This document shows positions 1 to 6,380 of a stretch of 48,453 nt of DNA, piece by piece; position 1 is the first letter of the stretch; every line of letters begins with the position of its first letter. Under the pieces are notes generated by a model that saw nothing but the letters and a program-made list of their open reading frames with translations, did no database searches and had not been told where the DNA came from. Position numbers and translations under genes: made by a program. Source of the DNA: a bacterium (GTDB lineage: Bacteria; Patescibacteriota; Minisyncoccia; Phycocordibacterales; UBA9973); assembly GCA_021824345.1 (NCBI GenBank), contig JAKAKW010000007.1, positions 1 through 48,453 of the forward strand, written 5' to 3'.

Positions 1-18
1 GTACTTAACCCGAGTGGC

Positions 19-51
19 CCGCCAAGAGAATTAAGTATCGGAGTGACCTAA
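19..51 (+). repeat. 33-bp direct repeat, copy 1 (tRNA-Ser-end-like)
   Basis: A 33-base sequence beginning CCGCCAAGAGAATTAAG recurs exactly at 846-878. In the second copy the first bases (CCGCCA) are the end of a tRNA-like 3' half, so the repeat spans the tRNA terminus and its downstream flank. Just upstream, bases 9-18 read CCCGAGTGGC, which resembles the D-arm of bacterial tRNA-Ser. Each copy is followed by one accessory ORF. This is the geometry left by integration at the 3' end of a tRNA gene; an assembly artefact at the contig edge is the alternative. Confidence 0.75.
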
Positions 52-89
52 TTACATACGATAGTAGCACGACCCGAGTGCCTAATTTT

Positions 90-736
90 ATGGATAAAAA
101 AGAAATAGATAAGTTGGCAAAAGTAATTTGGGACTACCACCATATGAATCAGAAGCTGGAAAAAGCAGATTGCATTCTGGTTCTAGGGAGCCATGATTTA
201 CGAGTGGCCGAATACGGGGTAAGACTTTTTATGGATGGATGGGCTCCCTTTGTTATATTTTCCGGAGGTCTTGGACACCTTACCAAAGAGATTTGGAGTG
301 AAGCGGAGGCAAATAAATTTGCCCGGGTGGCGATTAAGCTGGGAGTGCCAAAAAAAAAATTCTTATCGAGAACAAATCAAGCAACACGGGAGAGAATATT
401 CAATTTACTAAAGAATTGTTGAAGGCAAAAGGTATTAATCCTAAAAAATTCATAGTTGTCCAGAAACCTTATATGGAACGGCGCGCCTATGCTACTTTCA
501 AGAAGGTTTGGCCGGAGAAAGAATGCATAGTGACTTCTCTGCCTATTTCCTTTGAAGATTATCCTGATGAATTACATTCCAAAGAAGATGTTATCGGAAT
601 TATGGCAGGGGACTTGCAGCGTATCAAGCTGTACGCCGAGAAAGGATTTCAAATTCCACAGGAAATTCCAGTGGAAGTCTGGGATGCATATAAAAAACTA
701 ATTGCAGCGGGATACACCAAGCATTTAGTGAGGTGA
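90..736 (+). pseudogene. YdcF/DUF218-family protein, frameshifted at a poly-A run
   Basis: The ORFs at 78-422 and 416-736 together make one protein of about 214 aa. In the first ORF, residues after the A-run (350-359, ten A) are out of frame. One base back the sequence reads on smoothly as IENKSSNTGENI, typical of the DUF218 (YdcF/SanA/ElyC) fold, and joins the second ORF. The N-terminal half shows the family pattern LVLGSHDLRVAEYG and FSGG, followed by an acidic helix. ATG at 90 is a better start than GTG at 78. DUF218 proteins are linked to envelope functions, but their biochemistry is poorly defined. The break may be a real pseudogene, transcriptional slippage on A10, or a sequencing error. 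The gene is AT-rich compared with the genes after 1290. Confidence 0.7.
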
Positions 737-826
737 TTCCAATTTGATCAGTTTGAATCCCACGATAGCTGTGGATAAATATAAATAATGAAGTAAAATA
801 AGGATATGAGAGAGGGGCGACCCACT

Positions 827-850
827 GGGTTCGAATCCACCGTCTCCGCC
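827..850 (+). other. tRNA-Ser 3'-end fragment (T-loop and acceptor strand)
   Basis: The sequence GGGTTCGAATCC followed by ACCGTCTCCGCCA looks like the T-loop, acceptor 3' strand and CCA of a serine tRNA. No matching 5' half (GGAGACG, D-arm or anticodon arm) is present upstream, and the T-stem is imperfect, so this is not a functional tRNA. It overlaps the second 33-bp repeat and the upstream extension of the next ORF, which is why the ATG at 806 is not credible. Confidence 0.55.
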
Positions 851-878
851 AAGAGAATTAAGTATCGGAGTGACCTAA
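846..878 (+). repeat. 33-bp direct repeat, copy 2
   Basis: An exact second copy of the repeat at 19-51. It starts in the tRNA-Ser-like 3' end (CCGCCA) and runs 27 bases beyond it. The methyltransferase fragment begins 17 bases downstream. The two copies bracket the YdcF-like gene, as attachment sites bracket an inserted cassette. Confidence 0.75.
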
Positions 879-895
879 GTATTCTAAAGCAGTTT

Positions 896-2248
896 ATGTC
901 CAGTCAGAATAATTTTGGAACAATGGTAAAGGATTATACTTCTGGTAGGAGAGGATATCCTACGGAGGTTTTCCAGTATTTGAAATCTCTTGTAAAAAGT
1001 AAAGTTCCTTTGACCTTGGATTTGGGCTGTGGGACAGGTATTTCCACTCGCCAGCTGAAAGAAAATGGTTTTGGAGTTTATGGAGCGGATAAAGACCTTG
1101 TCATGTTGGAGGCCGCCCACCGGGAAGATACATCCATAAGTTATTTTCATGTAGCAGCGGATAAATTGCCATTTGGATCAGGATATTTTGACATAGTAGC
1201 AGCTTTTACCGCCTTTCATTGGTTTAATGATGAAGGATCTTTAATTGAAATTAAAAGAGTGCTGAAACAGGACGGAATCTTCTTTGCCGCCCTGGTGAAA
1301 GGCGCGGATTGGCTTATTGAAAGCGCGGAAAAGATAGGCCTGGCGGCGGGCATGTCTCCTTTTATAGTGGGAGCGGTAATCGTGGGGGCGGGCACTTCCT
1401 TTCCTGAACTTGTTTCTTCCATGGTTGCGGTGTTCGGGGGAGTGCCGGACGTGCCGGTGGCAAACGCCATCGGTTCCAACATCGCCAATATCCTTCTTAT
1501 AGTCGGCATAACCGCCATCGTAAGCAGGAAGCTTTTTGTGAACAAGAACCTTATAGACCTTGATCTTCCTCTTTTATCCATCTGCACCGCCATTTTTATC
1601 GGCGTTGCCTGGGACGGCAAAGTGACTTTGGGCGAATCGATAATTCTTTTGATTTCGTACGGAGTGTATCTCCTATATACGGTCATGCATAAAAACGAGG
1701 CGGAGGAAGAAGAGAACAGGGAATGGAAGGAGATACTGCCTTCTCGCAGGGAGAGAAGAAGAAAAAACATCGGTACCGGCGACGCGTCTTCGCGCCCCAA
1801 GCTTTTATTCAAAGACTTTGTGTTTCTTGTTGTCGGCATTCTGGCCTTGGTTTTGGGCGCGGAGTATATGATTGAGTCGCTGGTGCATCTTTCCGTTGCG
1901 TTGAATGTGGCCACGGGAGTGATTGCCGCGAGCGCGGTGGCCGTCGGAACTTCTTTGCCGGAGCTGACTGTGTCTATCAAGGCGGCCATGCGCAACAAAT
2001 CGGAAGTGGCCATTGGAAATATATTCGGCTCCAATGTGTTCAACGCTTTGGTGGTGGTGGGCCTGCCGGGGCTTTTCCGAACCCTTCCGATCGATCAGCG
2101 CACGTTCGCCATCGGTATACCGGCTCTTGCCATTGCCACTTTGATTTTCGTCATTTCCGGGATTTCCAGAAAAATATACGCGTGGGAAGGAGCTTTGTAT
2201 ATTGTTTTGTACGTTCTGTTCATAGCCAAACTTTTCGGCTGGTTCTGA
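896..2248 (+). CDS. Chimeric ORF: truncated SAM methyltransferase joined to a Na+/Ca2+ exchanger (CaCA family)
   Basis: The ORF track starts at 806 inside a tRNA fragment; ATG 896 is preferred. The first ~127 residues are a class I methyltransferase: motif I LDLGCGTG, then the GADKD acidic loop, LPFGSGYFDIV and the VLKQDGIFF strand. There the fold stops. From about base 1282 the protein becomes a YrbG-like K+/Na+/Ca2+ exchanger: LVKGADWLIESAEKIG, then the two alpha repeats (GAGTSFPELVSS with GSNIANILL, and AVGTSLPELTVS with GSNVFNAL) and hydrophobic helices to the end. The exchanger lacks only its first transmembrane helix, and the methyltransferase lacks its C-terminal half. Base composition changes at the same point, from AT-rich to about 50% GC. 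This is either a recombination scar or an assembly chimera; a functional fusion is unlikely. Confidence 0.75.
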   Translation: MSSQNNFGTMVKDYTSGRRGYPTEVFQYLKSLVKSKVPLTLDLGCGTGISTRQLKENGFGVYGADKDLVMLEAAHREDTSISYFHVAADKLPFGSGYFDIVAAFTAFHWFNDEGSLIEIKRVLKQDGIFFAALVKGADWLIESAEKIGLAAGMSPFIVGAVIVGAGTSFPELVSSMVAVFGGVPDVPVANAIGSNIANILLIVGITAIVSRKLFVNKNLIDLDLPLLSICTAIFIGVAWDGKVTLGESIILLISYGVYLLYTVMHKNEAEEEENREWKEILPSRRERRRKNIGTGDASSRPKLLFKDFVFLVVGILALVLGAEYMIESLVHLSVALNVATGVIAASAVAVGTSLPELTVSIKAAMRNKSEVAIGNIFGSNVFNALVVVGLPGLFRTLPIDQRTFAIGIPALAIATLIFVISGISRKIYAWEGALYIVLYVLFIAKLFGWF

Positions 2249-2267
2249 ACGTTTTGGGTTTGCGGAT

Positions 2268-2296
2268 TTGCCAAAAGCGCCGCTTGGAATTAAAGT
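2268..2296 (+). promoter_or_regulatory. Putative promoter for tRNA-Pro and the helicase gene
   Basis: TTGCCA (2268-2273) and TAAAGT (2291-2296) are separated by 17 bases, and the predicted start lies a few bases before the tRNA at 2307. The -10 match is moderate (4 of 6). Confidence 0.4.
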
Positions 2297-2306
2297 ATCT
2301 AAATAT

Positions 2307-2377
2307 CGGGCTGTAGTATACCGGTAGTACGCGTCCATGGGGTGGATGTAGACTGGGTTCGATTCCCAGCAGCCCGA
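2307..2377 (+). tRNA. tRNA-Pro(GGG)
   Basis: It folds into a full cloverleaf: acceptor CGGGCTG/CAGCCCG, D-stem GTAT/GTAC, anticodon stem CGTCC/GGATG with loop ATGGGGT (anticodon GGG), and T-stem CTGGG/CCCAG around TTCGATT. The first pair C1-G72 is the bacterial tRNA-Pro signature. Discriminator A; CCA is not encoded. The next gene's ATG is only three bases past the discriminator. Confidence 0.9.
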
Positions 2378-2380
2378 CAG

Positions 2381-5368
2381 ATGAAAAACGACTTTGAGAA
2401 GAAGTTCAATGAGGAATATGCCAAGCTGAATGACCGCCAGAAAGAAGCGGTGGAAGCTTTGGACGGTCCGGTGATGGTTATAGCCGGGCCGGGCACGGGA
2501 AAAACTCAGATACTGGCGCTTCGCATAGGGAACATATTGAAGAAAACCGATACGGCTCCGGAGAGCGTCCTTGCTCTTACCTTCACCAACGCCGGAGTAA
2601 TTTCAATGCGCAAGAGGCTTCTGGAAATTATCGGCGATACGGCCTACAGAGTGAACATTTTCACCTTTCACGCTTTCTGCGAGCATGTGATCCGCGAGTT
2701 CCCGTTTTATTTCGACTATCTTGAGGGAGGAAAAGTCATAAGCGATCTGGAAAGGGTGGAGATAATAGAATCGATCATACAGGGAAACGAATTCAAGCAT
2801 CTGGTTTCCTTCCATGACGAGTTTTCTTTTCTGAAAAAAATCACCGAAGGGATTCTGGCAATAAAGAAGGAGGGCCTCTCTCCCGAAGAATTTTCCGCCG
2901 GGATCCCCGAATGGGAGAAGGAGCTTCTGTCTGATCCCGAGCTGTATTACAAAAAAGGATTTGGAAAGTACAGAAAAGGGGATATTAAGCCGGCGGAGAA
3001 AGAAAAGATAGAAAAGAAGATGGGCAAGGCGCGCGAGCTCGGCGAAATATTCGACTTGTATCAAAAGGAAATAAAAAATCGCGGACTGTATGATTTTTCC
3101 GACATGGTGCTTTATGTGCTTGAAGAGCTCGGCAGAAACAAAGACCTGAAAGCCGATTTGCAGGAAAGGTATCAGCAAATTCTGGTAGATGAACATCAGG
3201 ACACGAACCAGGGGCAGAACGCCATCATGGAGCTTCTCTCCGACGCTCCGCATCAAAACGGCCGGCCCAACATTTTCATGGTCGGGGATGAAAAGCAGTC
3301 AATTTACCGCTTCCAAGGGGCCAGCGCCGAAACATTCTCCAGGTTTAAGAAGCTGTATAAGGATATATTGTCCGTTACCCTGGTGGAAAACTATCGTTCC
3401 ACCGCGGATATTTTGAACGGCGCCAGGAGCATGATACAAAAATCCGAAGAGTTTAAAAATACCGTAAAGCTGAATTCAAATGTTTCGGAAAATGAAAAGA
3501 TAGCCGTGCGCGAGTTTTCCAACTACAAGTTTGAACTTCTTTTCTTGGCGGAGGATATCAAGAGAAAAATCGAGAACGGAACCAAGGCGGAAGAAATCGC
3601 CGTACTTTATCGGGAAAACAAAAACGTTTCCGAAATAAAAACCGTTTTTGATTTTTATCGCATCCCTTACACTATTTTTTCAAAAGAAAAGATATTGGAA
3701 GACCCGAATATCCGGAATCTTATACGCATTCTCCGGGCGGTAAATGATTTTGACGACGATCACCACTTGGGCCAGGCGCTTTTTGCCAGATTCTTGAATC
3801 TTGACCCGTACGATATCGTGCGCGTCCTGGATAAATACAAGTCCATGCGGAAAGGGGAAAGGAAGCATATTTTCGCCGTCCTTGAAAGCAAAAAGATTCT
3901 GCGGGAAATAGGGGCGGAAAACGGGGAAAATTTGTCGGACCTTTCCAAGACGCTTAAAGAACTGAAAACCGATTCCATGAGCGCGGATTTCCAGGATTTT
4001 TTCAAAGGTTTTTTGTACAAAATCGGATACATAAAATATATGCTTTCCTCTGCGGACAGCCGGCTCCAGCTTATAAAAATAGACAAGCTCTTCGACGAGA
4101 TAAAACGGCAGAGCGCCCGCAAAAAAGATTACGGCCTGCGCGATTTTTTGCATTTCGTGAGCGCGTGTGAAAAATATGATTTAGATGTTGAATCCTCCGG
4201 TACGGAAATAGAGGAAGGCGTATGCCTTTTGACCGCGCACGGTTCGAAGGGGAAAGAATTCGAAAGCGTGTATATAGCGAATGCGGTGCGAAAATCATGG
4301 GAAACCAGGAAAAGGGGCGGAGGGGGTATAAGCCTGCCTGTCTACCAATATGACGGAGATTTGGAAGACGAGCGGAGGCTTTTTTATGTGGCCATGACGA
4401 GGGCCAAGCGGCATCTTTCAATATCATTTTCACGTACGGATAATGACGGGAGGGAGCACGAGGTTTCCGAATTCGTGAAGGAAATAGGGCCGGATTTCAA
4501 GGCTGAAACGGACATGAAAGAGTTTGAGAGTAAAAAAGCGGACCGTCTGGACGCTTTTCTGTCCGCCGAGCGCAGATCTGCGTCGCTCTTTGAACCGCGG
4601 TATATTCGGGAGCTCTTTTTTGAGAGGGGCTTGAATGTTACCGCTCTGAACAATTATCTGGACTGTCCCAAGAAATATTTGTATAAGAATTTGCTTCGCA
4701 TTCCCGACGCATATTCTTCCACTTTGCAATTCGGCAGCATAATCCATAAAGCCCTTGAATCATTTTTTGTAAATTCAGGGCAAGCGAAGAAAATACTGCC
4801 TCTTAAAAAACTGCTCTCGTTTTTTGAGGCGGAGCTTCGCAGAATAAGCGTGCCGGAAAGAGAAGAAAAAAAATTCAGGGAAAACGGAAAAAAATTGCTG
4901 GAGGAATATTACGGCGAATATTCCGGTTCATGGACTTTCAAAGCGGAAACCGAATTCAAACCCAAGAGGGATTTTGAACTGAAAGGGGGAGAAAAATTGA
5001 AGCTTACCGGATCCATCGACAAGCTTGAGCGCAATGAGGACTCCAGCGTGAATCTTATTGATTATAAAACGGGCCGAAGCTTTTCCGAGAAGAGCAAGAG
5101 CGAGAAAGAAAATTATGAGAGGCAGATAGTTTTCTACCATCTTCTTCTTGAAAACCATGAAGACATGGAGATCAGGGAAAGCGTCCTGGATTTCGTGAAG
5201 AAAAACAAGAAGGGAGAATTTGAGCGGTATTCTTTGGAGGTAACTCCGGACAGGCTGGAAAAACTTCGGGCGGAAATCAATATCTTCGCCAAAGAGGTCT
5301 TGTCAATGGACTTCTTGAGAAAAGGGTGCAATAAGAGTGACTGCCAATGGTGTCAGCTCGAAAAATGA
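2381..5368 (+). CDS. UvrD/Rep-family helicase with C-terminal PD-(D/E)XK nuclease (AddAB-like)
   Basis: 995 aa from ATG 2381; the longer ORF start at 2342 lies inside tRNA-Pro and is rejected. Superfamily 1A motifs are in order: GPGTGKT (about 36-42), VDEHQD (about 269), GDEKQSIYRFQGA, VENYRST, LTAHGSKGKEFE and YVAMTRAKR (about 668). The last 250 residues are a RecB/AddB-like nuclease: FGSIIHKALE and the catalytic LIDYKTGR (about 891). One cysteine before it (LDCPKKY) and three at the C-terminus (CNKSDCQWC) suggest an AddB/Cas4-type 4Fe-4S staple. Helicase and nuclease on one chain should resect double-strand ends for recombination repair. The ATG lies three bases after tRNA-Pro and there is no Shine-Dalgarno, so the mRNA is probably released by tRNA processing. 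Confidence 0.9.
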   Translation: MKNDFEKKFNEEYAKLNDRQKEAVEALDGPVMVIAGPGTGKTQILALRIGNILKKTDTAPESVLALTFTNAGVISMRKRLLEIIGDTAYRVNIFTFHAFCEHVIREFPFYFDYLEGGKVISDLERVEIIESIIQGNEFKHLVSFHDEFSFLKKITEGILAIKKEGLSPEEFSAGIPEWEKELLSDPELYYKKGFGKYRKGDIKPAEKEKIEKKMGKARELGEIFDLYQKEIKNRGLYDFSDMVLYVLEELGRNKDLKADLQERYQQILVDEHQDTNQGQNAIMELLSDAPHQNGRPNIFMVGDEKQSIYRFQGASAETFSRFKKLYKDILSVTLVENYRSTADILNGARSMIQKSEEFKNTVKLNSNVSENEKIAVREFSNYKFELLFLAEDIKRKIENGTKAEEIAVLYRENKNVSEIKTVFDFYRIPYTIFSKEKILEDPNIRNLIRILRAVNDFDDDHHLGQALFARFLNLDPYDIVRVLDKYKSMRKGERKHIFAVLESKKILREIGAENGENLSDLSKTLKELKTDSMSADFQDFFKGFLYKIGYIKYMLSSADSRLQLIKIDKLFDEIKRQSARKKDYGLRDFLHFVSACEKYDLDVESSGTEIEEGVCLLTAHGSKGKEFESVYIANAVRKSWETRKRGGGGISLPVYQYDGDLEDERRLFYVAMTRAKRHLSISFSRTDNDGREHEVSEFVKEIGPDFKAETDMKEFESKKADRLDAFLSAERRSASLFEPRYIRELFFERGLNVTALNNYLDCPKKYLYKNLLRIPDAYSSTLQFGSIIHKALESFFVNSGQAKKILPLKKLLSFFEAELRRISVPEREEKKFRENGKKLLEEYYGEYSGSWTFKAETEFKPKRDFELKGGEKLKLTGSIDKLERNEDSSVNLIDYKTGRSFSEKSKSEKENYERQIVFYHLLLENHEDMEIRESVLDFVKKNKKGEFERYSLEVTPDRLEKLRAEINIFAKEVLSMDFLRKGCNKSDCQWCQLEK

Positions 5369-5379
5369 GGTAGTATAAT
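5351..5379 (+). promoter_or_regulatory. Putative promoter of the small ORF-pheS-pheT operon
   Basis: The -10 box TATAAT (5374-5379) within TAGTATAATAT is strong; the -35 (TGTCAG, 5351-5356, 17-bp spacer) is weak. The ATG of the next gene is 7 bases after the -10, so the transcript is predicted to be leaderless. Confidence 0.5.
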
Positions 5380-5386
5380 ATAGTTC

Positions 5387-5626
5387 ATGTCCGACGCCAT
5401 TATCCACCATATTAATATTTCATACGACGAGTCCGACCCTCGGGTGGTGAATTTTATCGCTCATCTCAAGCGCTCGAATGAAGAACTGGAAGAATATTAC
5501 GAGCAATCGCTAAAAGAACCCGGAGGCAGGCTTTATGTTTCAGACAAGGAAGGCAATGAATTTACGCTCGTCTGCAATTCCGGACACAACTGCATGCTTA
5601 CCCTGCGGGGCATGGAAAATATATGA
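5387..5626 (+). CDS. Hypothetical protein, 79 aa, first gene of the pheS-pheT operon
   Basis: I do not recognise a family. The protein is acidic, starts directly at a predicted transcription start, and its stop overlaps the pheS start (ATGA). It has a likely helix around LKRSNEELEEYYEQSL and then a short beta-rich tail with two cysteines (LVCNSGHNCML). No signal peptide or membrane segment is visible. Translational coupling to pheS supports a real gene. It does not look like the missing PheS N-terminal coiled coil, which is longer. A role connected to PheRS or tRNA is possible only by context. Confidence 0.65.
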   Translation: MSDAIIHHINISYDESDPRVVNFIAHLKRSNEELEEYYEQSLKEPGGRLYVSDKEGNEFTLVCNSGHNCMLTLRGMENI

Positions 5627-6378
5627 AGGAAACCGGAGAAAAAGAAAAATCCGCCCGGCGCGGAACGGAGCATCCCCTCCGGCTTCTGGCCGGCCAGGCG
5701 TATGAAATTTTTTCAGATCTGGGTTTTGAAATCGCGGACGGTCCGGAGATTGAAAGCGAGTGGTACAACTTTGACGTTTTAAACGTTCCCAAGGACCATC
5801 CCGCCCGGGACATGCAGGACACTTTTTGGCTGAAAAAGCCGGTGAATTCCGGAGAAAAAACCGGCAGGGAAGTTTTGCGCACTCACGATACCTGCGTTTC
5901 CGCCCGGGAAATTGAGAAAGCGGGCAAGGCGGGCAGATTGCCTGCCGCTTTCGTTTCCATCGGAAAAGTTTTTAGGAACGAAGCTACCGACGCAACCCAT
6001 GAAATGCAATTCTTCCAGATAGACGGCGCGATGGTGGGGAAAATTGAAGACGGAGTTTCTATGGGCGATTTGAAAGGAGTGCTTACGAAGTTCTACAAGG
6101 AAATTCTCGGCGAGGAAACGGAAGTGGAGTTCCGGCCGAGCTTCTTTCCCTTCACCGAGCCTTCCATAGAAGTGCACGCGCGCTGGAAAGGCAAGTGGCT
6201 GGAAATGATGGGAGCCGGAATGATCCATCCGAACGTTCTTCGCAATGTCGGACTAGATCCGGAAAAGTACCAAGGCTTCGCTTTCGGCGGAGGCCTGGAC
6301 CGCATCGCCGTAATCAAATGGGGAGTGCCGGATATCCGCCTGTTTTACCAGGGAGACCTTCGGCTTAATCAATTTTAA
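5623..6378 (+). CDS. pheS: Phenylalanine-tRNA ligase alpha subunit (short form)
   Basis: Catalytic subunit of PheRS, which charges tRNA-Phe as an alpha2-beta2 enzyme. Class II core: HPLRLL at the start, FEIADGPEIESEWYNFD, MQDTFWL, VFRNEATDATHEMQFFQ (motif 2, Phe and ATP site), FFPFTEPSIEVH, and FGGGLDRIAVIKWGVPDIR (motif 3). At 251 aa it is about 80-100 residues shorter than usual because the N-terminal coiled-coil that reaches the tRNA is absent; the protein starts almost at the catalytic domain. ATG 5623 overlaps the upstream stop, and pheT starts 2 bases after the stop codon. Confidence 0.95.
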   Translation: MKETGEKEKSARRGTEHPLRLLAGQAYEIFSDLGFEIADGPEIESEWYNFDVLNVPKDHPARDMQDTFWLKKPVNSGEKTGREVLRTHDTCVSAREIEKAGKAGRLPAAFVSIGKVFRNEATDATHEMQFFQIDGAMVGKIEDGVSMGDLKGVLTKFYKEILGEETEVEFRPSFFPFTEPSIEVHARWKGKWLEMMGAGMIHPNVLRNVGLDPEKYQGFAFGGGLDRIAVIKWGVPDIRLFYQGDLRLNQF

Positions 6379-6380
6379 TC

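Noticed and set aside
806-895. Upstream start of the methyltransferase ORF
   Set aside because: It translates a tRNA-Ser fragment and a direct repeat; ATG 896 begins the family-like sequence.
1216-2043. 275-aa minus-strand ORF
   Set aside because: Antisense to the CaCA exchanger; its composition mirrors the real gene and it has no domain features.
2342-2380. Upstream start of the helicase ORF
   Set aside because: It lies inside tRNA-Pro.
4310-4335. GGGGCGGAGGGGG in the helicase gene as a palindromic repeat
   Set aside because: It resembles half of the repeat core, but no complementary arm follows.
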